Of a stretch of 22,622 nucleotides of DNA, positions 1 through 6,827 are shown piece by piece. Every line of letters starts with the position of its first letter. Position 1 is the stretch's first letter. Both the position numbers and the translations under genes were made by a program. Source of the DNA: Eggerthellaceae bacterium UBA3686 (GTDB lineage Bacteria > Actinomycetota > Coriobacteriia > Coriobacteriales > Eggerthellaceae); contig DFIX01000012.1 in the NCBI GenBank assembly GCA_002371495.1, positions 7,231-29,852 on the forward strand. Direction: 5' to 3'. The notes under the pieces are model-generated. The model had not been told where the DNA came from. It saw only the letters and a list, made by a program, of their open reading frames with translations, and ran no database searches.

Positions 1-551
1 ACGCCGGGGAAGTTGCCGACGCGTTGGTTGGCGCCCGTCAGCTGGTTGAACAGCGTTGTCTTGCCGCAGTTCTGGTTGCCCGCCAGGGCGAATGTCAGAG
101 TTGCGTCGTCGGGCAGCGGGTTTTCGTCGGCGCGCGAATGAAAGCGGCCACCCTCGCCGAGGCCCGGGTGCTCGGAATCGGCGGCACCGAGTTTCGGATT
201 GAACGCCGATACGTGCGCCGCATCGCCGGCTCCTACAAGCTCGATTTCGATTTTGGCGGCGTCGTCTTTGCGCAGCGTCAGCTCATAGCCATGGATACGG
301 AATTCCAGCGGATCGCCGAGCGGGGCGCTCTTCACGAATTGCACCCGTGCCCCTGGAATTACGCCCATGTCGAGGAAGTGCTGGCGTAGCGCCCCTTCGC
401 CCCCGACCGACTGGATGGTTGCCGGGGTTTCGGGCGGCAATTGGTCGAGGGTAGTCTGCGCGCTTTTGCCCGTCTGGGTTCCATTGACGCCCGCAGGGGC
501 CTTCCCGCGCGCTTTCGGGCGCAATTCTTCCAAGCTTTTTTCGTTCGACAT
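1..551 (-). CDS. feoB: FeoA-FeoB fusion ferrous iron transporter, N-terminal part (runs off the window edge)
   Basis: The reading frame from ATG at 551 stays open to base 1, giving 183 residues. An Ala/Pro-rich leader (about 1-40) precedes a FeoA/SH3-like domain (about 43-105, with LDMGVIPGARV and a C-terminal IEIEL strand). A linker leads into the start of the FeoB G domain, whose P-loop GNQNCGKT lies at 158-165, followed by LTGANQRVGNFPG. FeoB is the GTPase-gated Fe(II) importer of the inner membrane, and FeoA is normally a separate small partner. Here both are in one polypeptide. AGAAGG lies just upstream of the ATG. The gene is divergent from cytX, and the membrane domain lies outside the window. 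The family call is firm; metal specificity is inferred from the family. Confidence 0.93.
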   Translation of the reverse strand, partial: MSNEKSLEELRPKARGKAPAGVNGTQTGKSAQTTLDQLPPETPATIQSVGGEGALRQHFLDMGVIPGARVQFVKSAPLGDPLEFRIHGYELTLRKDDAAKIEIELVGAGDAAHVSAFNPKLGAADSEHPGLGEGGRFHSRADENPLPDDATLTFALAGNQNCGKTTLFNQLTGANQRVGNFPG

Positions 552-579
552 CGGAAACCCTTCTCTTTTGTCGGCGACA

Positions 580-637
580 ACTATACAGTTCGCAAGATGG
601 GGGAGAAACCTTCGGATAACTTTCCTGTACAAAAGTT
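580..637 (-). promoter_or_regulatory. Possible feoAB promoter with an upstream inverted repeat
   Basis: On the minus strand TATAGT (585-580) is a plausible -10, but no good -35 accompanies it. Just upstream is a perfect inverted repeat AACTTT-N8-AAAGTT (618-637). It could be an operator for an iron-responsive repressor, but it does not match the DtxR/IdeR or Fur consensus as I remember them, so the regulator is unknown. The repeat overlaps the cytX -35 region and could affect both genes. Confidence 0.3.
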
Positions 638-665
638 CACAAGTTATAGCGCCATGCGTTAAAAT
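636..665 (+). promoter_or_regulatory. Likely cytX promoter
   Basis: TTCACA (636-641) and TAAAAT (660-665) are separated by 18 bp. This would start transcription near 672, just before the hairpin and riboswitch. The call is by sequence match only. Confidence 0.5.
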
Positions 666-672
666 ACGTGCA

Positions 673-690
673 CGTCCGCATAGGCGGACG
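673..690 (+). other. Perfect 7-bp hairpin directly before the riboswitch
   Basis: CGTCCGC (673-679) and GCGGACG (684-690) pair perfectly across an ATAG loop. The 3' arm runs into the 5' end of the TPP aptamer. It may therefore compete with, or insulate, the aptamer's closing stem. Confidence 0.5.
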
Positions 691-780
691 GCGGGGAGCT
701 CGCGCGATGCGGGCTGAGAGGAAGCGTAATCCCGCTTCGACCCGAAGAACCTGATGCGGGTAATGCCGCCGGAGGGAGTG
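683..780 (+). promoter_or_regulatory. TPP riboswitch (THI element)
   Basis: The region has the hallmark order of the thiamine pyrophosphate aptamer: GGGGAGC near 693, GGGCTGAGAG at 711-720, then ACCCGAAGAACCTGATGCGG and TAATGCCGCC up to 770. GGAGGGAG at 771-778 is both the 3' end of the element and the cytX Shine-Dalgarno. There is no separate terminator hairpin between aptamer and gene. Both points favour translational control by ribosome-site sequestration when TPP is high. The aptamer identification is strong; the mode of control is inferred. Exact end points are approximate. Confidence 0.93.
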
Positions 781-786
781 ATTGCC

Positions 787-1983
787 ATGTCTGGTAAGAC
801 TCATGTGCGCACGTTGTCGACGCCGATGCTGGGCCTTGTGTGGTTTGGCGCGGCGGTATCGTTGGCCGAGATCCTGACGGGTACGTTCTTCGCGCCGTTG
901 GGATGGGAACGGGGCCTTGTTGCGATCTTGATCGGCCATATCATCGGGTGCGTCCTGTTTTGGCTGGTCGCGCATGTAAGTGCGGAGACGGGGCAAACCG
1001 CCATGCAGGTGGCAGGGCGCTCGTTCGGGTCTATCGGGTCCAAGCTGTTCTCGGTTGCCAACGTCGTGCAGTTGGTGGGTTGGACGGCCATTATGATCAT
1101 TTCGGGCGCTGCCGCGGCGACCTTGCTTGTGCCGGCGCTCGGGCAGGTTGGCTGGTGCATCGTCATAGGGGCGCTGATCGTCGCGTGGATTGCGATCGGC
1201 ATCAAGCAGATGGGTCGCGTGCAGTCGGTGGCGGCGGTCCTGTTGCTGGTACTGACCTTCGTGGCGAGCTTTGCCGTGTTCGGGCAGGGCGGTATCGTCG
1301 GTGCCTCGGCAGGCGAGGGGCTCTCGTTCAGTGCTGCTGTCGAGCTGGCCGTGGCCATGCCCTTGTCGTGGCTGCCTGTTGTGGGGGATTATGCGCGCGA
1401 GGCGCGCCAGCCGGGCGCCGGTGCGGCTGCCGCAACGGCGGCGTATTTCGTCGGAAGCTGCTGGATGTTCGCCATAGGCTTGGGTTGCGCTCTGTTCGCG
1501 GGGTCTGACGACGTTGCCGCGGTGCTGGCCCAGGCGGGTCTGGGCGTAGCGGGGATCCTGATTGTGGTGTTCTCGACTGTGACCACGACGTTTTTGGATG
1601 CGCAGTCGGCCGGCATCTCGGCGAACGCCATCCACGAGCGCCTTGACGGGCGCGTGTGTGGTATCGTGGCGGCCGTTGTCGGCACCGTGCTCGCAATCGT
1701 GGCGCCCGTGGGCAATTTCGAGGAGTTCCTCTACCTTATCGGCTCAATCTTCGCGCCGATGGCAGCGTTGGTCGTCGTCGATTTCTTCGTATTGCATCGC
1801 GACGCGGCGCAACAGACGGTCGATTGGCGAAACGTCATTTTGTGGGCGGCGGGCTTTGCCCTGTACCGTTTTTCGCTTAGCTGGGACCTCCCCTGTGGCA
1901 ATACCCTGCCCGTCATGCTCGTGATTGTGCTTGTCGCCATCGCGGTCGATCGCGTTATGAAATCTGGTCGGAAGGTGCAATAG
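787..1983 (+). CDS. cytX: Hydroxymethylpyrimidine/cytosine permease CytX (NCS1 family)
   Basis: This 398-residue, strongly hydrophobic protein has about twelve predicted membrane segments. It begins LSTPMLGLVWFGAAVSLAEI, typical of the CytX branch of the nucleobase-cation-symport-1 family, and has PLSWLPVVGDY in the middle. CytX proteins are thought to take up the thiamine pyrimidine precursor HMP. The upstream TPP riboswitch makes that substrate more likely than cytosine. I chose ATG 787 because GGAGGGAG lies about 9 bp before it. An earlier in-frame ATG at 754 lies inside the riboswitch and is not credible. No other thiamine gene is nearby, so this is a stand-alone salvage gene. Confidence 0.9.
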   Translation: MSGKTHVRTLSTPMLGLVWFGAAVSLAEILTGTFFAPLGWERGLVAILIGHIIGCVLFWLVAHVSAETGQTAMQVAGRSFGSIGSKLFSVANVVQLVGWTAIMIISGAAAATLLVPALGQVGWCIVIGALIVAWIAIGIKQMGRVQSVAAVLLLVLTFVASFAVFGQGGIVGASAGEGLSFSAAVELAVAMPLSWLPVVGDYAREARQPGAGAAAATAAYFVGSCWMFAIGLGCALFAGSDDVAAVLAQAGLGVAGILIVVFSTVTTTFLDAQSAGISANAIHERLDGRVCGIVAAVVGTVLAIVAPVGNFEEFLYLIGSIFAPMAALVVVDFFVLHRDAAQQTVDWRNVILWAAGFALYRFSLSWDLPCGNTLPVMLVIVLVAIAVDRVMKSGRKVQ

Positions 1984-2001
1984 GGGCTGTTCAAAAGTTG
2001 T

Positions 2002-2042
2002 GCCTGGCGGGATGGTTACCCGGGGAGATCGTCCCGCCAGGC
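2002..2042. terminator. Hairpin between convergent cytX and the TSCPD gene
   Basis: GCCTGGCGGGA (2002-2012) and TCCCGCCAGGC (2032-2042) form a perfect 11-bp stem between two converging genes. No clear T tract follows on either strand, so it may be a bidirectional terminator or only an mRNA 3'-end stabiliser. Confidence 0.55.
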
Positions 2043-2050
2043 TCGCGGAG

Positions 2051-2308
2051 CTACGCTTGCTGGGCGAGGGCCTGCTTCAGGGCGATTGTCAGCTGGTCGG
2101 TGCAGGATGTGGGGCGCGGGCCGCAGGTGTTGCCTTCCAGCGTGTCGATGATGTGCTGCGCGTCGGCGCCTTCAATCAGCTTTCCGATGGCCTTGAGATT
2201 GCCGTTGCAGCCGCCCATGAAGGCGACGTTGTGCACCTTGCCGTCGTCGAGGTCGAAGGTGATGCTGCGCGAGCAAACGCCGCGCGGGGTGAACTGATAG
2301 CTTGTCAT
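2051..2308 (-). CDS. Small four-cysteine TSCPD domain protein (TIGR03905-like)
   Basis: The 85-residue protein has conserved cysteines in GVCSR, GGCNGN and NTCGPRPTSC, plus a TSCTDQL segment. This pattern fits the small TIGR03905/TSCPD family. Related TSCPD modules occur at the C-terminus of class II ribonucleotide reductases, and four cysteines suggest metal or redox chemistry. The function of the stand-alone family is not established. I chose ATG 2308 because GAGGAG precedes it by about 7 bp and the domain begins there. A longer frame back to 2419 lacks family similarity and a ribosome site. It is convergent with cytX and divergent from larE. Confidence 0.85.
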   Translation of the reverse strand: MTSYQFTPRGVCSRSITFDLDDGKVHNVAFMGGCNGNLKAIGKLIEGADAQHIIDTLEGNTCGPRPTSCTDQLTIALKQALAQQA

Positions 2309-2492
2309 GGCGCTCTCCTCTCTCTTGTATCGCAGGTAGTGTAGCGCGAAATGAGCTCTTGTGTTCGCTCGGTTCGGCTGCAGGCGTGCGGAAAAACGAA
2401 TAACGGCTACACTTGGCAATGATTCACAATGGGAATGCTTGCAATTACGCTAATAGACAAGCTGGTAAATCGAAAGAAGTGGGAGAAGCATC

Positions 2493-3362
2493 GTGGCAGA
2501 GTCGGGCAGTATGCATAACACGGTGGAAGTCGATGAGGCGGGACTCGATCGCGCGCTTGCGGGCAAGCTCGAGGCGCTCGAACGGGTGCTGTGCGATGCG
2601 GGCCCTGTGGCCGTTGCCTTTTCGGGCGGGGTCGATTCCACGTTGCTTCTGGCTGTTGCGCACGACGTGCTCGGCGACGACGTGCTGGCGGTGACCGGGC
2701 GCAGCCCATCGATTCCCGCGCGTGAGATAGCCGAGACGCAGGATTTCTGTGCTGAACGGGGAATTCACCATGTGGTCGTCGACACTCACGAGTTCGAGAT
2801 TCCCGGTTTTGACCACAATCCACCCGATAGGTGCTACGTGTGCAAGAAAGAGATATTCTCGCGCTTGTCGCAGGCGGCGCACGAGTTGGGATATACGAAG
2901 ATTGCCGAGGGCTCGAACCTCGACGACGAGGGTGACTACCGTCCGGGTTTTCGCGCCGTGCAAGAGATGGGCGTCATCAGCCCGCTCCGAGAGGCCGGTC
3001 TTGCCAAAGCCGACATTCGGGCGCTGGCCAAGCACTTGGGGCTCGCTGCGTGGAACAAGCCGGCGTTCGCATGTTTGAACTCGCGTTTCGCGTACGGCGA
3101 CCTGATTACGGCCGAGCGGTTGGCTATGGTGGACGCGGTGGAGGAAGCGCTGCGGGCTCTAGGGTTTGCCCAGGTACGGGTGCGTTTGCAAGGGGACGGC
3201 GCCTTCACGGCGCGCATCGAGGTGCCGGCTGACGACATCGAGCGCTTGTGTGCGGCGAGCGTGCGCAATCTGGTCGTGGCGGCATGCAAGGATGCGGGTT
3301 TCTCGTATGTTTCCGTTGACCTGCAAGGTTACCGCACTGGCTCTATGAACGAGACCCTATAA
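2493..3362 (+). CDS. larE: LarE-family ATP-dependent sacrificial sulfur transferase
   Basis: This 289-residue PP-loop protein has the ATP-pyrophosphatase motif SGGVDS at 44-49. A CYVCKKE segment follows (C114, C117), then EGSNLDDEGDYRPG (139-152) and KPAFACLNSR with C194. LarE makes the thiocarboxylate groups of the nickel-pincer nucleotide cofactor, after AMP activation of a pyridinium biscarboxylate. C194 sits in the loop that, from memory, carries the sacrificial cysteine in Lactobacillus LarE; that should be aligned. Start: GTG 2493, with GGGAG (2481-2485) well placed. ATG 2511 would be too far from it. No larA, larB or larC is in the window, so the cofactor's user is unknown. Some LarE homologues may serve other sulfur transfers. 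Confidence 0.88.
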   Translation: MAESGSMHNTVEVDEAGLDRALAGKLEALERVLCDAGPVAVAFSGGVDSTLLLAVAHDVLGDDVLAVTGRSPSIPAREIAETQDFCAERGIHHVVVDTHEFEIPGFDHNPPDRCYVCKKEIFSRLSQAAHELGYTKIAEGSNLDDEGDYRPGFRAVQEMGVISPLREAGLAKADIRALAKHLGLAAWNKPAFACLNSRFAYGDLITAERLAMVDAVEEALRALGFAQVRVRLQGDGAFTARIEVPADDIERLCAASVRNLVVAACKDAGFSYVSVDLQGYRTGSMNETL

Positions 3363-3439
3363 GTCATAACTGGGGACAGTCCCTTGTTATGGCTTTTCGC
3401 TCTGGCTTGTCATAAAAAGGGACTGTCCCTTTTTATGAC
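3363..3439. repeat. Tandem pair of GGGAC-N-GTCCC palindromes (REP-like), also a likely terminator
   Basis: Two 31-bp palindromes lie side by side. The right one (3409-3439) is a perfect 15-bp stem with a single-base loop: GTCATAAAAAGGGAC, T, then its complement. The left one (3363-3393) has the same GTCATAA outer arm and GGGAC-A-GTCCC centre, with one mismatch and two wobble pairs. The spacer is 15 bp. They fill the gap between convergent larE and the cyclophilin gene, so they could end both transcripts. A related palindrome occurs at 17636-17672. Confidence 0.85.
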
Positions 3440-3447
3440 GTTTTGCG

Positions 3448-4176
3448 TTAGTCGACGATTTTGATGGAGGCGATTTTGGCTTGCTTGGATTCGTCGTCGA
3501 TGGCGCCCATGCGGGGGTCGGTGACGTTGGGCAGGTAGTCGGCGACGATCTTGTCGACGATGGCCATGCCGGCTTCATCGATCGTTCCGAAGGCGGCGTA
3601 CTGGCCGTTCAGGCTTTGGCTCACCATGGGGCTCGAATCCAGTGTCACGAAGAACGTCGAGCGAGCGCTATTGGGATCGCCCGTGCGGGCCATCGCAACT
3701 GTGCCCTTGACGAAATTATCGGCAAGGGGGTTGTCGTAGCCGTTGCCCGAAAACTCGCCGACGATCGCCTTCAGGTTGGGATCCGACCCGGATGCGGAAT
3801 TGCCCATAGTGCCACCCTGCATGCAGAACCCTTCGGCAAAGCGGTAGAAGGTCAGGCCGTCGTAGTAGCCCTCGCTTGCTAGAGTGCAGAAGTTTGCCAC
3901 ACTTGTCGGTGCCGCATCGGCGTCGAGTTCGATGGTGATGGGATCGTAGCCCTCGACCGTCATCTGGGCATGGTGAATACCCGATGCGTACGGGCCTTCT
4001 GCCTGGGCTTTTGAGCCCGTTTGAGCAGATGCGGCCGATGCGCTCGTGCTTGCGCTTGCCGCCGCGCCTGAGCTGGAGCTCGGGGAGCTCTGCCCGCAGC
4101 CGACGAGCGCCAGCGCGCAGGCGAGCGCGGCGAACGCGATAATTGCGATGACCTTGCGATTAGCTTCGAGTTCCAT
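3448..4176 (-). CDS. Cyclophilin-type peptidyl-prolyl isomerase lipoprotein
   Basis: The 242-residue protein begins with a lipoprotein signal peptide: charged start, hydrophobic stretch, and lipobox LVGC with C27. A Ser/Ala-rich tether (about 29-58) links it to a cyclophilin domain (about 65-242). The domain has VANFCTLASEGYYDGLTFYR, GFCMQGG, a GTVAMAR strand and NSARSTFFV, the counterparts of the usual cyclophilin core. Cyclophilins speed proline cis-trans isomerisation, and this one should act on the outer face of the membrane during folding of secreted proteins. AAGGAGAG lies 8-10 bp before ATG 4176. Convergent with larE and divergent from the small gene at 4333. Confidence 0.92.
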   Translation of the reverse strand: MELEANRKVIAIIAFAALACALALVGCGQSSPSSSSGAAASASTSASAASAQTGSKAQAEGPYASGIHHAQMTVEGYDPITIELDADAAPTSVANFCTLASEGYYDGLTFYRFAEGFCMQGGTMGNSASGSDPNLKAIVGEFSGNGYDNPLADNFVKGTVAMARTGDPNSARSTFFVTLDSSPMVSQSLNGQYAAFGTIDEAGMAIVDKIVADYLPNVTDPRMGAIDDESKQAKIASIKIVD

Positions 4177-4194
4177 GGCGTTTCTCTCCTTAAA

Positions 4195-4268
4195 ACGGGC
4201 GAGGCGCGAAGCCCGTCCTTTTCCAGAATGTCGGCGGGTCCCGGCTGCTGTCGTATTGCAGTATCATA
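4195..4268 (-). promoter_or_regulatory. Promoter -10 and 5'-UTR hairpin of the cyclophilin lipoprotein gene
   Basis: On the minus strand TATGAT (4268-4263) resembles a -10. A TTGCGC about 19 bp upstream is a weak -35. In the leader, ACGGGC and GCCCGT (4216-4211 and 4200-4195 on the transcript) form a 6-bp hairpin followed at once by TTTTAAGGAG, which includes the ribosome site. This is an attenuator-like arrangement, but the stem is short. Confidence 0.35.
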
Positions 4269-4332
4269 ACGCGAAAGCGAGGATACGGCGCAACAAAGGA
4301 TTGTAGTTGCGCGGGTTCTAGGAGGGGCGGAT

Positions 4333-4611
4333 ATGGCGGGCGTTACGCTCGAACAGCAATTTCACGGCACGGTTGCCCTGATGATTCTTCATCTGCGGCG
4401 TTTGGCCAAATCCAACGATGCCGACGCCGGCTTCGCGGCAGCACGAGAGCTGAAGATGATCGACCAGGAGCAAGAACGTTTCATGCGCGACTGCCTGGCC
4501 CTCGACGAAGACGTGCAATCGGGCGGGGAAGCGGCGGGGCGCGTTACCGCCGAACTGATCGCCCGCTTGCAGGCGAGCATCCTCAGCATCAATTCTGCCG
4601 ATCCCGCCTAA
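4333..4611 (+). CDS. Small helical protein of unknown function
   Basis: The 92-residue protein is mostly charged and probably alpha-helical, with no signal peptide, membrane segment or motif I recognise. It has one cysteine (RDCLA) and a hydrophobic FHGTVALMILHLRRL helix near the start. The start at ATG 4333 is well supported by AGGAGGGG at 4320-4327. It precedes the glutamate-cysteine ligase fusion gene by 83 bp on the same strand and may be cotranscribed, although that gap has its own possible promoter. Calling it real rests on the ribosome site and an open frame without a competing gene. Confidence 0.65.
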   Translation: MAGVTLEQQFHGTVALMILHLRRLAKSNDADAGFAAARELKMIDQEQERFMRDCLALDEDVQSGGEAAGRVTAELIARLQASILSINSADPA

Positions 4612-4651
4612 AGCGAACAACGCCAGACATCACGGTGCGCGTCCCATGCGC

Positions 4652-4691
4652 TACAATGTTTAAAACATATAAAAATACTAGGATTTGAGGG
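4652..4691 (+). promoter_or_regulatory. Possible promoter and ribosome site of the ligase-hydrolase fusion gene
   Basis: TACAAT (4652-4657) and an A/T-rich stretch (4657-4684, unusual for this GC-rich DNA) precede GAGGG (4687-4691), the Shine-Dalgarno for ATG 4695. No clear -35 is visible. Confidence 0.35.
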
Positions 4692-4694
4692 CGC

Positions 4695-6827
4695 ATGTCA
4701 GACGCTTCGTTGGATTACCGCAAACTCAATCGTCGAAAACTCGTCGATTTCTTCAACAAAGGCGACACCTATACCCAAAAGCTCGGGTTCGAGCTCGAGC
4801 ATATTCTGCTGCACAAGGGGACGAATGCTCCCGTCTCGTATTCCGAACCCGGTGGCGTGCATGACATCCTGAGGCGTTTGGCTCCGGCTTACGAGCGCGA
4901 GCTCCATGACGGCGGGGACATCGTGGGGCTTGCCCGGCCCGGCGAGACGATTACGATCGAACCGGCCGGTCAGCTCGAGATATCGGCCGGCCCGTTCGAG
5001 GACGTCGTCGACATCGAGCGGGCGTACCTCGATTTCCGAAACCGCCTCAATCCGATTTTGGAAGAGTACGGCCTGTTCACGCCGATGCTCGGGTACAACC
5101 CGTCGGCTCGGGCGGCCGACCTCGAGCTTGTTCCCAAGTATCGGTACGAATGCATGACCGAATTCTTGGGGGCGCAGGCGTACGAGGGTATCTGCATGAT
5201 GCGCGGTTCGGCATCGCTGCAGGTCTCGGTCGATTTCGAGAACGAGGCCGACGCGCTTCGGAAGATGAGGATCGCGCAGATCATAGCGCCGATACTTTCG
5301 CTCATCTGCGACAACTCTCCAAAATTCGAAGCCGAGGAGCGCACGCGCAACCTGGTGCGCACCCATGTTTGGGCGAGCATGAACCAAGACCGGGTCGGTA
5401 CGGTGCCGGGGTCCCTGAAAGCCGGCTACACGTTTGCCGACTATGCCGACTACATCATGACGCGTGAAGCGATTCTGGTGCCCGGCGATCCGAATGTCGA
5501 GCAGCCTCTGGCGTCTGAAGTCGGCAGAAAGGGCGCAGGCTCAGTGTGCGCGGCGCATGAGTCGGCGACCAGCGAGCCTAACGAAAGTGCGGTCGCTGGT
5601 CGTGCCTACGACGTTGCGGGTCATGCCCGGTGGCGTTATGTCGGCGCGACGACGTTCGACGACCTGTACGCGAACAGGCTCATGACCGATGCCGAGGTGG
5701 AGCATGCGCTCTCGATGGTGTGGCCCGATGCTCGCCTGAAGAACTTCGTCGAGATCAGGCCCGCCGACGCCATGCCCTTCGAGTACTGCTTGGCCTACGT
5801 CGTGCTGATTCGCGCCCTGTTCTATAGCCGACGAAACCTCGACGTGCTGGAATCGCTGCTGGCCAACGTTGACGAATCGCATATTCGCCAAGCAAAGAAC
5901 GCGCTCATGAGCGATGGCTACGGCGCGCAGATCTACGGGCGCAGCGTCGAGTTCTGGGCCGACATGCTCATGGTCTTGGCGTCGGGCTCGCTGAAGCCAG
6001 GCGAGTGGGCGTATCTGGAGCCGCTCTCGTCAATGGTGAAATACCGCTTCACGCTGGCCGAGATCTGGCCGCGCCTGATGGAGAAGCGCAACCACATGCC
6101 GGCTGGGTTGCCGAACGCGCCCGTTATCGGCGTGGTCCCTCGCTACGACTTCGAGTGGACGGGCCTTGCGATAGGCGATGGGTACTTGAGCGGGCTTTTG
6201 GAATCCGGCGCCGTGCCCATCGTTCTGCCGTTGACGAGCGACCCGGCCCACATCGCCCGCATCGTTGCGGCATGCGACGGTTTCCTGATACCCGGAGGGC
6301 AGGACATCGACCCTGCTTGCTACGGGGCGAGGCGCGAGCCGCATACGCACCGCTCGGCCACGTCGCGGGATGCGATGGAGCAGGCGCTCGTGCGTGCAGT
6401 CGTGGCTGCTGACAAACCCCTCTTGGGCATTTGCCGGGGCATGCAGAGCCTGAACGTAGCGCTCGGCGGCACGCTTCATCAGGATATCCACGTGATGCAT
6501 CCCGAGTCCGATACGGGCCACGTCCAAGGGCGGCCGTTCGATGTGCCTGCCCATATGGTCGATGTGGTAGATGGCACCCTGCTGGCGAGCATCGTGGGTG
6601 CACCCCGTTTGGGCGTGAACACGATTCACCACCAGAGCGTCGCTAAGCTCGGCGATGGACTGGTGGTTTCGGCCATTTCGGAAGAGGACGGAATCGTCGA
6701 GGGCGTCGAGTTGCCAAGTGCGCGATTCGTCGTGGGCGTGCAGTGGCATCCCGAGCACATGTGGCGCACCCGCCCGCACTCCAAGCGCCTGTTCCGCGCC
6801 CTTGTCGAAGCCTCGATGCACGAATAG
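4695..6827 (+). CDS. Glutamate-cysteine ligase (GCS2 family) fused to a class I glutamine amidotransferase-like gamma-glutamyl hydrolase (peptidase C26)
   Basis: This 710-residue protein has two enzymatic halves. Residues about 1-470 resemble GCS2-type glutamate-cysteine ligase: GFELEH at 31-36 with metal-type glutamates E33/E35, then YNPSAR and a SASLQVSVDFENEADALRKM block leading to ICDNSP. A poorly conserved Ala/Glu-rich insert lies around 270-310. Residues about 475-705 are a PuuD/peptidase C26 domain, with IPGGQDIDP, nucleophile C580 in GICRGMQSLN, and QWHPEH with H685 and E687, so the triad is intact. The ligase makes gamma-glutamylcysteine; C26 enzymes hydrolyse gamma-glutamyl amide bonds. 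The true substrates of the fusion are unknown, and it could process another gamma-glutamyl compound. No glutathione synthetase is visible. Confidence 0.88.
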   Translation: MSDASLDYRKLNRRKLVDFFNKGDTYTQKLGFELEHILLHKGTNAPVSYSEPGGVHDILRRLAPAYERELHDGGDIVGLARPGETITIEPAGQLEISAGPFEDVVDIERAYLDFRNRLNPILEEYGLFTPMLGYNPSARAADLELVPKYRYECMTEFLGAQAYEGICMMRGSASLQVSVDFENEADALRKMRIAQIIAPILSLICDNSPKFEAEERTRNLVRTHVWASMNQDRVGTVPGSLKAGYTFADYADYIMTREAILVPGDPNVEQPLASEVGRKGAGSVCAAHESATSEPNESAVAGRAYDVAGHARWRYVGATTFDDLYANRLMTDAEVEHALSMVWPDARLKNFVEIRPADAMPFEYCLAYVVLIRALFYSRRNLDVLESLLANVDESHIRQAKNALMSDGYGAQIYGRSVEFWADMLMVLASGSLKPGEWAYLEPLSSMVKYRFTLAEIWPRLMEKRNHMPAGLPNAPVIGVVPRYDFEWTGLAIGDGYLSGLLESGAVPIVLPLTSDPAHIARIVAACDGFLIPGGQDIDPACYGARREPHTHRSATSRDAMEQALVRAVVAADKPLLGICRGMQSLNVALGGTLHQDIHVMHPESDTGHVQGRPFDVPAHMVDVVDGTLLASIVGAPRLGVNTIHHQSVAKLGDGLVVSAISEEDGIVEGVELPSARFVVGVQWHPEHMWRTRPHSKRLFRALVEASMHE

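Noticed and set aside
754..786. Earlier in-frame start for cytX
   Set aside because: This ATG lies inside the TPP aptamer and would add residues absent from the family. The true ribosome site is at 771-778.
637..1635. 332-residue minus-strand frame opposite cytX
   Set aside because: Arg/Pro/His-rich composition with no family likeness. It is an antisense shadow of a clear transporter gene and also runs into the riboswitch.
3363..3439. CRISPR array made of the tandem palindromes
   Set aside because: Only two units, each a full palindrome, with a single 15-bp spacer; no cas genes.
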